Notes: generated by a model not told the origin, from the sequence alone. Shown: positions 1-7,934, counted from the first letter of the stretch. The stretch: DNA of 27,596 bases from an uncultured Oscillospiraceae bacterium (GCA_934675115.1 CAKUPH010000025.1:1-27596), one strand, 5' to 3'. Numbers and translations: made by a program.

Positions 1-15
1 CCTGTGCGTGCTTTT

Positions 16-134
16 GGTGACTTTTCGCACGAACGAAAAGTCACCCCAGCGGAGCGTCCGCGGAGGACGCTCAAAGTTTCTCGCCGACTCCCGGCGAATA
101 CGGGAAAATAAGGTGCAAAGGGTTTCACCCTTTG
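16..134. repeat. Cluster of four successive inverted repeats downstream of truA
   Basis: Four stem-loops follow one another with almost no gap. Arms are 16-27/34-45 (12 bp, loop 6), 52-59/65-72 (8 bp, loop 5), 81-86/92-97 (6 bp, loop 5) and 116-122/128-134 (7 bp, loop 5). All arms are perfect. A fifth, longer dyad starts at 134. No credible protein is encoded here, and the region lies just past the stop codon of truA on the minus strand. The arrangement looks like a non-coding interspersed repeat or a structured 3' UTR. It is not an ordinary single terminator, because no hairpin has a strong T-run on either side. The element may continue to the left of the window. Confidence 0.6.
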
Positions 135-163
135 AGGATGTTCTGTACTTACAGAACATCCTC
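134..163 (-). terminator. Perfect 14-bp dyad spanning the truA stop codon (terminator-like)
   Basis: Arms 134-147 and 150-163 are exact reverse complements separated by only two bases. The right arm is the last codons of truA, including part of its stop, so the 3' end of the gene is mirrored immediately behind it. It could fold in the truA mRNA as a 3' stem-loop. It lacks a following U-run, so intrinsic termination is uncertain; protection of the mRNA 3' end is an alternative role. Confidence 0.45.
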
Positions 164-904
164 TTCATACCACAGGTTCGTCATGTACAGTCCGTCCGGC
201 GGGGCGGTAGGCCCGGCCAGCGTCCGGTTCCGGGAGGCCAGAATGTCCGGAATGTCCTTGGGGTCCAGCTTGCCCTCGGCGGCGTAGATGCAGGTGCCCA
301 CCATGGCCCGGACCATATTGTAGAGGAAGCCGTCGGCACACACCCGGCAGTCGATGATCTTCCCCCGGCGCTCCACCTCGAAGTAGTGGACGGTGCGGAC
401 GGTGGTTTTCGTCTCGGTGCCCACGGAGCGGACGGCGGCGAAGTCGTGGGTGCCCACGAACTGGCGGGCGGCCTCGGCCATGATGTTTTCATCCAGCAGC
501 TTGGGGTAGAACCACACCCGGTTCACATAAAACGGGTCCCGGATGCGGGAGTTGTAAATGCGGTAGGTATATTCCTTTTTCAGGCAGGAGCCGATGGCGT
601 TGAAGCCGTCGGACACCACCGTGGCCTTGGACACCACGATGTCGTCGGGCAGGCGGGTATTCACTGCCAGCGGCAGCCGTTCGGTGGGAATGCCGGAGGT
701 GGTGCGGAAATTGGCGATATAGGTGCGGGCATGGACGCCGGCGTCGGTGCGGCCCGCGCCGGTGACCTTCACCGGGTGGCACACCACGGAGGACAGGGCC
801 TTTTCCAGCGTCTCCGCCACGGAGACGGCGTTTTTCTGCACCTGCCAGCCGTGGTAGGCGGTGCCGGTATAGCTCAGGCGCAGGGCGATGTTGCGTTTCT
901 CCAA
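149..904 (-). CDS. truA: tRNA pseudouridine(38-40) synthase TruA
   Basis: Isomerises uridine to pseudouridine in the tRNA anticodon arm (positions 38-40). The protein is 251 residues, a normal TruA length. It shows the N-terminal YTGTAYHGWQ element at about residues 12-21 and the catalytic GRTDAGVHA motif with the nucleophile Asp at about residue 54, plus the GFLYNMVR element near the C-terminus. I chose the TTG start at 904 because it puts MEKRNIALRL, a typical TruA N-terminus, behind an AAAGG ribosome-binding site about 10 bases upstream. A GTG at 940 overlapping the ecfT stop is in frame but has no good Shine-Dalgarno. It is the last gene of the ECF operon, a classic Bacillota arrangement (ecfA1-ecfA2-ecfT-truA). 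The rplM-rpsI genes that often follow are not seen within the 148 bases remaining. Confidence 0.95.
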   Translation of the reverse strand: MEKRNIALRLSYTGTAYHGWQVQKNAVSVAETLEKALSSVVCHPVKVTGAGRTDAGVHARTYIANFRTTSGIPTERLPLAVNTRLPDDIVVSKATVVSDGFNAIGSCLKKEYTYRIYNSRIRDPFYVNRVWFYPKLLDENIMAEAARQFVGTHDFAAVRSVGTETKTTVRTVHYFEVERRGKIIDCRVCADGFLYNMVRAMVGTCIYAAEGKLDPKDIPDILASRNRTLAGPTAPPDGLYMTNLWYEEDVL

Positions 905-936
905 GGGTACACAGCCTTTCGTATCAGATAAGCGGC

Positions 937-1749
937 TCACAGTCCGAACCGGCGGCCCAGCACACCGATGACGACGCACAGCGCCAGAAACGCCGCCATG
1001 ACGCCCCAATCGGCGGGGCGGCAGTGCAGCTGCTTCAGACGGGTGCGGCCCTCGCCGCCGTGGTAGCAGCGGCACTCCATGGCGGTGGCCAGCTCGTCCG
1101 CCCGCCGGAAGGCGGAGACGAACAGCGGTACCAGCAGCGGGATGAGGGCCTTGGCCTTCTGGATGAGGTTCCCGCTGTCAAAATCCGCACCCCGGGCCCG
1201 CTGGGCGGACATGATCTTGTCCGTCTCCTCGATGAGGGTGGGGATGAACCGCAGGGCGATGGACATCATCATGGACAGCTCATGGACGGGGACGTGGATG
1301 GCCTTCAGCGGGGACATGAGGGACTCCATGCCGTCGGTGAGGTCCAGCGGGGAGGTGGTGTAGGTCAGCAGGAAGGTGCAGGACAGCAGCATCATAATGC
1401 GCACCACCATGAGGAAAGCATGGCGGATGCCCTCCCACGAGATGGTGAACACCCAGAAGGAGCAGATCTCGTGGGCGCCGGGGTAGTACAGCACGTTGAG
1501 CACCGCGGTAAAGACCAGCAGGAACACCACCGGCTTCATCCCCCGGACGATGGCCTTGGGGGACACAGTGGAAATTTTGACGGCCAGCACCAGCACCAGC
1601 AGCATGATGCCGTAGGTCACCCACCATTTAGCGAGAAACAGCGCCACGATGTAGCAGATGACGGAGATGAGCTTGGCCCGGGGGTCAAGCCGGTGAACGG
1701 GGGAATTCCCGGGAAAATACTGCCCCAGCGTAATATCCTTGAGGGCCAT
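937..1749 (-). CDS. ecfT: Energy-coupling factor transporter transmembrane protein EcfT
   Basis: Membrane scaffold of a group II energy-coupling factor (ECF) transporter. It couples the two ATPases EcfA1/EcfA2 to exchangeable substrate-binding S components for vitamins or metals. The 270-residue protein has several hydrophobic helices in the first half. In the second half are the two cytosolic coupling-helix signatures with the Ala-Arg-Gly type motif: RARGAD near residue 185 and ECRCY near residue 227. The start ATG directly abuts the ecfA2 stop codon, so the genes are translationally linked. No S component lies in the window, as expected for a shared module whose S components are scattered in the genome. 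Confidence 0.95.
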   Translation of the reverse strand: MALKDITLGQYFPGNSPVHRLDPRAKLISVICYIVALFLAKWWVTYGIMLLVLVLAVKISTVSPKAIVRGMKPVVFLLVFTAVLNVLYYPGAHEICSFWVFTISWEGIRHAFLMVVRIMMLLSCTFLLTYTTSPLDLTDGMESLMSPLKAIHVPVHELSMMMSIALRFIPTLIEETDKIMSAQRARGADFDSGNLIQKAKALIPLLVPLFVSAFRRADELATAMECRCYHGGEGRTRLKQLHCRPADWGVMAAFLALCVVIGVLGRRFGL

Positions 1750-2625
1750 TTACTCCGCCCCCTTTTCGTGTTTCGCGGCCAGCGCGGCCAGCACCGCGTC
1801 CCGGGCCTGCCCGATGGTGTAGACCGACGCAGATACGTCGATCCCTGCCGCCCGCAGCCGGGCAAAGACTTTCGTCATGGCGGGCACGCCGAGGCCCAGC
1901 TGTTCCAGCTCCGGCCCGTGGGCGAACACCTCCGCCGGACTTCCGGAGAAGGGAATGGTGCCGTTGGAGATGACCACCAGCCGCTGGGCCTCCCGGGCCA
2001 CCTCCTCCATGGAGTGGGACACCAGAATGATGGTGGCGTTTTTCTCCCGGTGATAGGTGCGGATATTTTCGAGGATCTGCGCCGAGCCCGCCGGATCGAG
2101 GCCCGCCGTGGGCTCATCCAGCACCAGCACCGACGGCTCCATGGCGATGACGCCGGCGATGGCCACCCGGCGCTTCTGTCCGCCGGACAGCTCGAAGGGG
2201 GATTTGTCCAGCACTGTGTCCTCCAGCCCCACGAACCGGGCGGACTGCCGCACCCGGCGGTCGATCTCCCCCTCGTCCAGCCCCATGTTCTTCGGGCCGA
2301 AGGAGATGTCCTTGTATACCGTTTCTTCAAACAGCTGGTACTCCGGGTACTGGAACACCAGCCCTACCTGAAAGCGCACCTGACGGGTGCGGGCCTTGTC
2401 GGCCCAGATGTCCTCGCCGTTGTACAGCACCTGCCCGGACGTGGGCTTCAGCAGGCCGTTGAGGTGCTGGATGAGGGTGGACTTGCCCGAGCCGGTGCGG
2501 CCGATGATGGCAAGGTATTCCCCCGCCTGCGCGGAAAAATCCACATTCGTCAGCGCGGGGTGCTCGAAGGGCGTCCCGGCGCTGTAGAGGTGGGTCAGTT
2601 GTCTCGTCTCAATGATTGGACTCAT
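1750..2625 (-). CDS. ecfA2: Energy-coupling factor transporter ATP-binding protein EcfA2
   Basis: ATPase subunit of the ECF transporter, working as a heterodimer with EcfA1. The 291-residue protein shows Walker A GRTGSGKST (42-50), Q-loop FQYPEYQLFE (about 91-100, typical of EcfA2), ABC signature LSGGQKRRVAIAG (from 146), Walker B VLVLDEP (166-172) and the H-loop His at about 204. The ATG at 2625 is preceded by AAAGGA at seven bases. The open frame extends upstream to 2814, but that part lies over the end of the methyltransferase gene and gives no family-like sequence. It is separated from ecfA1 by a methyltransferase gene, which is not the usual order. Confidence 0.95.
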   Translation of the reverse strand: MSPIIETRQLTHLYSAGTPFEHPALTNVDFSAQAGEYLAIIGRTGSGKSTLIQHLNGLLKPTSGQVLYNGEDIWADKARTRQVRFQVGLVFQYPEYQLFEETVYKDISFGPKNMGLDEGEIDRRVRQSARFVGLEDTVLDKSPFELSGGQKRRVAIAGVIAMEPSVLVLDEPTAGLDPAGSAQILENIRTYHREKNATIILVSHSMEEVAREAQRLVVISNGTIPFSGSPAEVFAHGPELEQLGLGVPAMTKVFARLRAAGIDVSASVYTIGQARDAVLAALAAKHEKGAE

Positions 2626-2663
2626 GGTCGAATTCCTTTGTGTGTGTATATTCAGTGCCGCCG

Positions 2664-3440
2664 TCACTTTTTCCGGGCGGTCAGCAGAAATCGGTGGATG
2701 CGGCCATCCACGGAGCCGTTTTGTTCCAGAATGCGCTGGGCGGTCAGCAGGCCGTCGGCGCAGCGCTCCACCGAAAAGCCGGGGAACTCCCACTGGATGA
2801 TCCGGGCAAACCACACCAGAGCTCCCACGTCAAAAAAGCGGATGGGGCGGAAGCATTCCTGTCCGTCCACGATCTCGAACCCGGCTCGCTCAAACTTTTC
2901 CGCCGCGGCGGACAGATACTGTTCCGGGAAGGGGAGGGGCGTTTCGCCCAGCAGCAGCGTTACAAGCTCCCGGTCGTTTTCCGCGCCCACCTGCTCAGTG
3001 ACGAACACCCCGCCGGGGCGGAGCACCCGGCCGGTTTCGGCGGCGCTGAAATCGCCGTGGCGGTTGATGACCAGATCGAATGCACCGTCCGGGAAGGGAT
3101 AGGGGCCTTTGCCGCTCCCGGGGCGGAACTCAACGTCCAGCGGCGCGAACGTCCGGCGGCACAGCGCAATGTTGGGCGGATAATTTTCCATGGCGGCGGT
3201 GTTCCGGTGGGGATGGCCCAGCGACAGGAGGAATTCCCCGCCGCCGGTGTCCACGTCCAGCAGCCGCGCCTCCGGCGTCAAATACCGTCGTACCGTCTGC
3301 TCATAACTCCACGGAAGGTCGGTCTCCTCGGTGTAGCGCCCCTCAATGTGGGAAAAATCCCAGCCGTGGATGTGGGCGATGTCCTCCTCCGTCTGCCAGC
3401 GCTCCAGCAGTGCCGCCCGGGCGGCGCGCTCCGCGCTCAT
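2664..3440 (-). CDS. Class I SAM-dependent methyltransferase inserted in the ECF operon
   Basis: Predicted S-adenosylmethionine-dependent methyltransferase of 258 residues; the substrate is not known. The Rossmann motif I is visible as [12 protein letters not shown] at about residues 60-71, followed by an acidic ENYPPN strand. [11 protein letters not shown] acts as motif IV and [12 protein letters not shown] as the post-IV strand, the usual layout of small-molecule or generic Methyltransf_11-type enzymes. The ATG overlaps the ecfA1 stop by four bases (ATGA), so the gene is translationally coupled to the transporter. A 38-base gap with a fresh ribosome-binding site precedes ecfA2. I cannot assign a methyl acceptor. 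The context suggests either a passenger gene or one needed at the same time as vitamin uptake. Confidence 0.85.
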   Translation of the reverse strand: MSAERAARAALLERWQTEEDIAHIHGWDFSHIEGRYTEETDLPWSYEQTVRRYLTPEARLLDVDTGGGEFLLSLGHPHRNTAAMENYPPNIALCRRTFAPLDVEFRPGSGKGPYPFPDGAFDLVINRHGDFSAAETGRVLRPGGVFVTEQVGAENDRELVTLLLGETPLPFPEQYLSAAAEKFERAGFEIVDGQECFRPIRFFDVGALVWFARIIQWEFPGFSVERCADGLLTAQRILEQNGSVDGRIHRFLLTARKK

Positions 3441-4282
3441 GCCAGCAGCTCCGCCAGCGCGGCGGCGCAGGAGTCGGCGTCCAGCGTGTCCAGCGGCACA
3501 GTAACGCCGTTTTTCCGCAGCTCGTACATCAGTCCCACCGTCTCGGGCACCTCAAGGCCCAGCGAGCGGAGGTATTCCACGTTCTGGAACACCTCGGGGG
3601 GCACGCCGTCAGCCACGATATGTCCGTCATGCATGACCACCAGCCGGTCGGCCTGAGCGGCCTCGTCCATGTGGTGGGTGATGAGCACCAGCGTGATGCC
3701 GAATTTCCGCTTCAGCTCCAGCAGCGTGGACATGACCTCGGCCCGGCCCACCGGATCCAGCATGGCCGTGGGCTCGTCCAGCACCACGCATCGGGGCCGC
3801 ATGGCAAGGACGCCCGCGATGGCCACCCGCTGCTTCTGCCCGCCGGACAGGAGATGGGGGGCGTGGCGGGCGTATTCCGTCATGCCAACGGCCTTGAGGG
3901 CGGCGTCCACCCGCTCCCGGATCTCGGCGGGGGGGACCCCCAGATTTTCCGGGGCGAAGGCCACGTCCTCCTCCACCACGCTGGCGACGATCTGATTGTC
4001 CGGATTCTGGAACACCATGCCGATCTGGCGGCGGATGTCCAGCAGCCGGGCCTCGTCGGCGGTGTCCAGCCCGTCCACGTACACCTTGCCGCCGGAGGGC
4101 AGCAGGATGGCGTTGAAGTGCTTGGCCAGCGTGGACTTGCCGGAGCCGTTGTGGCCCAGCACGGCCACGAAGGAGCCTTCTTCGATGGACAGGCTCACGT
4201 CGTCCAGCACCGTGGGGGTCACGCCCTCCTCGGTGGTGTAGCGGAAGGTGAGATGTTCGGTTTTGATGATGGGTTCGGTCAT
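3437..4282 (-). CDS. ecfA1: Energy-coupling factor transporter ATP-binding protein EcfA1
   Basis: ATPase partner of EcfA2. The 281-residue protein has Walker [10 protein letters not shown] (43-51), Q-loop [10 protein letters not shown] (91-100, the hallmark of EcfA1), signature [13 protein letters not shown] (from 145), Walker B VVLDEP (166-171) and a THHMDEA H-loop near 202-208. The start ATG at 4282 has AGAGG about nine bases upstream. It is the first gene of the minus-strand operon ecfA1-methyltransferase-ecfA2-ecfT-truA. I found no convincing promoter in the bases directly upstream, which lead into a repeat-like element. Confidence 0.96.
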   Translation of the reverse strand: MTEPIIKTEHLTFRYTTEEGVTPTVLDDVSLSIEEGSFVAVLGHNGSGKSTLAKHFNAILLPSGGKVYVDGLDTADEARLLDIRRQIGMVFQNPDNQIVASVVEEDVAFAPENLGVPPAEIRERVDAALKAVGMTEYARHAPHLLSGGQKQRVAIAGVLAMRPRCVVLDEPTAMLDPVGRAEVMSTLLELKRKFGITLVLITHHMDEAAQADRLVVMHDGHIVADGVPPEVFQNVEYLRSLGLEVPETVGLMYELRKNGVTVPLDTLDADSCAAALAELLA

Positions 4283-4435
4283 GGGAAAAACCTCTGGAAA
4301 TAGTTTGAAAGGTGATGGGAGTTTTACGCTGAATGATTGCGGCGCTTAGTTTTCTTCGGACTGGTGTGCGGAACATAAACCTTCGTCCACCCCGTAGGGC
4401 AGAAAGGGTTTCCGGGAAAACTGGTGTCTCAGCTT
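4283..4435. other. Non-coding stretch upstream of ecfA1
   Basis: This part of the 394-base gap between ecfA1 and the next methyltransferase should hold the leader and promoter of the ECF operon. I see AT-richer sequence near 4295-4335 and 4348-4385 but no well-spaced -35/-10 pair. No riboswitch-like conserved structure is recognisable. Confidence 0.4.
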
Positions 4436-4687
4436 CGCTTCGGTCGGCGCGGGACGTTTGCCACTGGCAAACCGCGCCCCGGAAGGCGCGCCGCGTCAGC
4501 GGGTTTGGCATTTCCGCAGAAATGCCCGCGCCTGCATCTCAGCGCTTCGCGTTGTCACGCTTCGGATTGGACACGCGGCCAGGTCGCTTTCGCTTCGACT
4601 CGGACTTGAAACAGCGGCTGTCGGCCGCTTGGTTTCTCGTCCTCGCTTCGTTCCAAGCTCCCCTGCGTGTCTATCCTCAGCGCTTCG
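4436..4687. repeat. Palindrome-rich intergenic element with repeated CGCTTCG
   Basis: The heptamer CGCTTCG occurs six times, at 4436, 4543, 4558, 4591, 4644 and 4681. Dyads are interspersed: 4456-4472 (GTTTGCCA/TGGCAAAC with one central base), flanked by GGCGCGG (4446-4452) and CCGCGCC (4472-4478); and 4507-4514/4519-4526 (GGCATTTC/GAAATGCC). Short open frames cross it on both strands, but they look like Arg/Ser-rich translation of repeat DNA and match no domain I know. The element reaches into the last codons of the adjacent methyltransferase gene. I infer a non-coding interspersed repeat; a genome search for further copies would settle this. Confidence 0.5.
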
Positions 4688-5543
4688 ATGTCCATCTCCC
4701 CGTCGCCCCGCAGGGCAGGGCGAGGCCGCTCTGGGTGACGGGCAGGCCAAGCTCGTCGGACACGGTGTGCCCGCCGTACTTTCCGCCCACCACGGTCTGG
4801 AGGATATAGGTCAGCACCGACGGCGCAAGGCCGGTGGTGTAGGAGTTGAGAATGACGAACAGGGGATCGTCGCTGAGCACGCCGGCCACCAGCTCCACGA
4901 AGGGGTACAGATTTTCCTCCAGCTTCCAGATCTCGCCGGAGGGTCCCCGGCCGTAGGACGGCGGGTCCATGATGATGGCGTCGTACCGGCGGCCCCGGCG
5001 GATCTCCCGCTCCACGAACTTGGCGCAGTCGTCCACGATCCAGCGGATGGGCTTGTCCTCAAGACCGGAGGCCTTGGCGTTCTCCCGGGCCCACTGGACC
5101 ATGCCCTTGGCCGCGTCCACGTGGCACACGGAGGCCCCCGCCGCGGCGCAGGCCACGGTGGCCCCGCCGGTGTAGGCGAAAAGGTTGAGCACGCTCACCG
5201 GCCGCCCGGCCTTTTTGATCTGCTCCTGCGCGAAGTCCCAGTTGGCGGCCTGCTCGGGGAAAATGCCGGTGTGCTTGAAGTTCATCAGGCCCACGTTGAG
5301 GGTCAGATCGCCGTACCGGACTTGCCACCGCTCGGGGACGTTCTTGCTGGCCCACTGGCCGCCGCCGGTGTTGGAGCGGGCGTACCGGGCGTCGGGATGC
5401 TTCCAGCCCCGGTTCACCCGGGGGGTGTTCCAGATGGCCTGCGGATCGGGCCGCACCAGCAGGTGATCCCCCCAGCGCTCCAGCTTCTCTCCCCGGGAGC
5501 AGTCGATCAGTTCATAGTCCTTCCAATGGTCAGCGGTCCACAT
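4677..5543 (-). CDS. Class I SAM-dependent methyltransferase, RlmI/RlmK-like (COG1092 type)
   Basis: The 288-residue protein resembles the Methyltrans_SAM group that includes 23S rRNA m5C methyltransferase RlmI, but it lacks an N-terminal PUA domain. It shows motif I VLNLFAYTGGAT (117-128), acidic strand HVDAAKGMVQWARENA (about 141-156), and motif IV DPPSYGRG (193-200). The C-terminal LPCGATGRW is a common ending for this group. A nucleic-acid base, probably in rRNA, is the likely target; this is family inference. I chose ATG 5543 because GAGGAG lies ten bases upstream. The ATG at 5561 has no ribosome-binding site. The last four residues (TSKR) and the stop lie at the edge of the CGCTTCG repeat, so the C-terminus may have been altered by it. 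It has its own promoter. Confidence 0.85.
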   Translation of the reverse strand: MWTADHWKDYELIDCSRGEKLERWGDHLLVRPDPQAIWNTPRVNRGWKHPDARYARSNTGGGQWASKNVPERWQVRYGDLTLNVGLMNFKHTGIFPEQAANWDFAQEQIKKAGRPVSVLNLFAYTGGATVACAAAGASVCHVDAAKGMVQWARENAKASGLEDKPIRWIVDDCAKFVEREIRRGRRYDAIIMDPPSYGRGPSGEIWKLEENLYPFVELVAGVLSDDPLFVILNSYTTGLAPSVLTYILQTVVGGKYGGHTVSDELGLPVTQSGLALPCGATGRWTSKR

Positions 5544-5580
5544 AAGCGCAGAACTCCTCATTATCGTATAATATCAGGTT

Positions 5581-5609
5581 ATTATACTATGAAAAGCCGC
5601 AATAGTCAA
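5581..5609 (-). promoter_or_regulatory. Sigma-A type promoter for the RlmI-like methyltransferase
   Basis: On the minus strand TTGACT (5604-5609) and TATAAT (5581-5586) are separated by exactly 17 bases. This leaves a short leader of about 30 bases before ATG 5543. Confidence 0.85.
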
Positions 5610-5628
5610 TTTCGGCGGCGGAAAAGCG

Positions 5629-5675
5629 TGAGAAAAAAGAACGCCGCGAAGGGAGCTTTCTGTCCCTTCGCGGCG
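5629..5675 (-). terminator. Intrinsic terminator after the glycerophosphodiesterase gene
   Basis: A 13-bp perfect stem (5642-5654/5663-5675) with an 8-base loop is followed on the minus strand by TTCTTTTTT. It starts ten bases after the stop at 5685. The A-run on the other side also gives a T-run in the opposite sense, but no plus-strand gene needs it. Confidence 0.9.
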
Positions 5676-5684
5676 AAAAAACGG

Positions 5685-6518
5685 TCACGGGATGAATTTT
5701 TCAAAAATGGACAGGCAGCCGTCCGCCTCGCACTCGGCCATGGCCTCCGGCGTGCGGATGGTCCAGCTCACCTCCCGGACGCCCCAGATCTTCCGGGCCA
5801 GCCGCAGGGCCGGGGTGTGCCGGTGCAGGTGGTTGTAGGCGATGAAGTCGGGCACGGTGAGGAAGGAGGACAGCAGGTTGGTCATGGCGAAATCCGCCAG
5901 CGGGCCCAACCCGGTGTGGTCGCCCTTGAGGAAGTTCTGGCTGAGCTGGCCCCGGCAGATGCCGGGCCGGTATTGCCGCAGCCACCGGATGGCCAGCGGG
6001 TGGAAGGACTCGATGCAGTAGTCCACCCGGTACTTGTCCAGCATGTCGCAGGTGGCCCGGGCAAGCTCGGCGGCGTTGCCCTCCACCTTCAGCTCCACGA
6101 TGAGGGGCGTTTTCCCCTCAAACAGGGGGAGGACCTCCTCAAGGAATGGGATCTTCTCGTCCGTCCCCTCCAGCCGGTACTGTCCCAGCTCCTCCGCCGT
6201 CAGCTCCGACGCCTTTACGTCAGCTCCCGCCGTACGCAGCAGGGAATCGTCGTGGATGACGGCCAGACGGCCGTCCTTCGTCAGGTGGACGTCCAGCTCC
6301 GCGCCGAAGCCGTGGTCCACCGCCCGGCGGAAGGCGGCCATGGAATTTTCCGGGATGCCGTTTTCCTTGTCGTGGAGCCCCCGGTGGGCGTAGCGGTATT
6401 TTTCCAGCACCGCCCACGCGGCGTGGCCCCTCCGGCACCGGAGAGCCAGCACCCAGAGGATGAACAGAAGAATGGCGAGTCCGAGGACGACGCCGAGGGT
6501 GATATAAAGTGCAGTCAT
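5685..6518 (-). CDS. Membrane-anchored glycerophosphodiester phosphodiesterase
   Basis: Predicted GDPD-family enzyme hydrolysing glycerophosphodiesters to an alcohol and glycerol 3-phosphate. The 277-residue protein starts with one hydrophobic segment (about residues 4-27) followed by a basic stretch, so it is probably a membrane anchor. The catalytic landmarks are AHRG (44-47), PENS (56-59), ELDVHLTKDG (74-83) and VIHDD (87-91), giving the two catalytic histidines and the Glu/Asp metal ligands. The ribosome-binding site GAGG lies eight bases before ATG 6518. The gene sits 36 bases after the MFS transporter gene, probably in one operon, and ends at a strong terminator. Confidence 0.92.
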   Translation of the reverse strand: MTALYITLGVVLGLAILLFILWVLALRCRRGHAAWAVLEKYRYAHRGLHDKENGIPENSMAAFRRAVDHGFGAELDVHLTKDGRLAVIHDDSLLRTAGADVKASELTAEELGQYRLEGTDEKIPFLEEVLPLFEGKTPLIVELKVEGNAAELARATCDMLDKYRVDYCIESFHPLAIRWLRQYRPGICRGQLSQNFLKGDHTGLGPLADFAMTNLLSSFLTVPDFIAYNHLHRHTPALRLARKIWGVREVSWTIRTPEAMAECEADGCLSIFEKFIP

Positions 6519-6554
6519 GGTAAAAGCCTCGCAGTAAAATGGGATTTATATATG

Positions 6555-7889
6555 TCAGTCATCCATGTCCTCGAAGGCCTCAAGGCCCTTTTTCGCCACA
6601 GCCTTGCTGTCACCGTGCTTCACAAAGCACATGGTGACGAAGGACATGGCCACGAAGAAGGCGGCGTAGGGGAAGAGCACCTTGTAGCTGATGTGCTTCA
6701 TCAGCGTGCCCGCCAGCACGGGGGTGATGACCTGGGCCAGCATGGACGCGGTGTAATAGTAGCCGGTGAACTTGCCCACGTCGGAGCCGCGGCACATCTC
6801 CACCACCATGGGCAGGGAGTTGACGTTGATGGCGGCCCACGCAAGGCCCACCAGCGCGAACACCACGAACATCACGGCGTTGAGGGAGGAGAAGGCGGTG
6901 GTCAGCACGAAGCCCAGCAGGAAGCACACCGCCAGCAGGATCACACCCGCCATGATGGTCTTTTTCCGGCCCACCCTGGAGGCGATGACGCCGATGGGGA
7001 TGTAGGATACGATGGCGCCCGCCGTGGCCACCAGCAGGCAGGTGGATGCGCCGCCCAGCCCCTCGCCCATGACCCGGCTGACGTAGGTGGTGAACCATGT
7101 GGTGACGCCATTATAGCCGATGAACCACAGGGCGATAGACGCCAGCAGGAAGCCGAGGCTCCGCTTGACGGGGGCGGGGAGCACCTCATGGCCGGAGCCG
7201 TCGTCCTCCGCCAGATTCCACTCCGGGTGCTCCTTTTCCAACGCCTGATTTTCCGCCGCCAGCTTCGGTTCCCGGATGGTGAGCAGCAGCACCACGATGG
7301 CGACCACCATGATGGCGGACACCACGAGGAACAGCGGCTGGTAGTTGACGTGGGCCAGCTCCTTCACCTTCGCGGTGGGATAGAGAGCGGCGGCCACGCC
7401 CAGATAGATGATGCCGCCCAGCGCGCCCATGAGGTTGATGATGGCGTTGCCCTTGGAGCGCAGGGGCTTGGGGGTCACGTCGGGCATGAGGGCCACGGCG
7501 GGGGAGCGGTAGGTGCCCATGGCGATGAGCAGCAGGCCCAGCACCACCACAAAGGACACGAACTTGAAGGGGGCGGCCTCGGCGGCGTAGCTGTTGTCCA
7601 GCATGGGCAGGATGTTCATCAGGATCACCGCCGCGGCGGTGCCGCAGAGGATGAAGGGCGTCCGGCGGCCCAGCTTGGAGTGGGTCCGGTCGGACAGGCC
7701 GCCGAAGAAGGGCAGCAGGAACAGGGCGAGGATGTTGTCGATGGCCATGACCGCGCCGGTGAGCGACTCGTCCATGCCGAAGGTCTCCCGCAGGATCAGG
7801 GGGATCACATTGTCGTACATCTGCCAGAAGGCGCAGATGGACAGGAAGGCCAGACCGACCAGAATGGTGCGCTTGTTGTTGAGCTTCAT
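6555..7889 (-). CDS. MFS transporter, SLC45/GPH-like
   Basis: Major facilitator superfamily permease of 444 residues with about twelve hydrophobic segments. The loop after TM2 reads GGLSDRTHSKLGRRTPF (63-79), the pattern of the SLC45/GPH sugar-transporter-like MFS group. FWQMYDNVIPLIL in TM1 also fits. The substrate is unknown; a glycoside or polyol is plausible from family membership only. Two central loops are charged (around residues 205-240). GAGGG lies a few bases before ATG 7889. It lies between a HAD phosphatase and a glycerophosphodiesterase, a grouping that hints at uptake and breakdown of phosphorylated or glyco-compounds. Confidence 0.85.
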   Translation of the reverse strand: MKLNNKRTILVGLAFLSICAFWQMYDNVIPLILRETFGMDESLTGAVMAIDNILALFLLPFFGGLSDRTHSKLGRRTPFILCGTAAAVILMNILPMLDNSYAAEAAPFKFVSFVVVLGLLLIAMGTYRSPAVALMPDVTPKPLRSKGNAIINLMGALGGIIYLGVAAALYPTAKVKELAHVNYQPLFLVVSAIMVVAIVVLLLTIREPKLAAENQALEKEHPEWNLAEDDGSGHEVLPAPVKRSLGFLLASIALWFIGYNGVTTWFTTYVSRVMGEGLGGASTCLLVATAGAIVSYIPIGVIASRVGRKKTIMAGVILLAVCFLLGFVLTTAFSSLNAVMFVVFALVGLAWAAINVNSLPMVVEMCRGSDVGKFTGYYYTASMLAQVITPVLAGTLMKHISYKVLFPYAAFFVAMSFVTMCFVKHGDSKAVAKKGLEAFEDMDD

Positions 7890-7917
7890 ACGGTTCCCTC
7901 TCTTTTTGACCCGTCGA

Positions 7918-7934
7918 AAAAGGCGGAGCCTTTT
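7918..7934 (-). terminator. Weak hairpin between HAD and MFS genes
   Basis: AAAAGGC (7918-7924) and GCCTTTT (7928-7934) form a 7-bp stem with a 3-base loop in the 92-base gap between the two genes. On the minus strand it ends in TTTTTCG. It may give partial termination; its short stem makes full termination unlikely. Confidence 0.45.

Noticed and set aside
1024..3102. Plus-strand open frame of 692 codons
   Set aside because: Lies antisense to ecfT, ecfA2 and the methyltransferase, whose motifs are unambiguous.
4283..4435. Riboswitch controlling the ECF operon
   Set aside because: I looked for a vitamin riboswitch ahead of ecfA1 but saw no recognisable conserved core. The shared ECF module is usually constitutive, with riboswitches on S-component genes.
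4496..4750. Minus-strand 84-codon frame across the CGCTTCG element
   Set aside because: It overlaps the end of the methyltransferase gene in another frame, has an Arg/Ser-rich translation with no domain, and is better explained as translation of repeat DNA.
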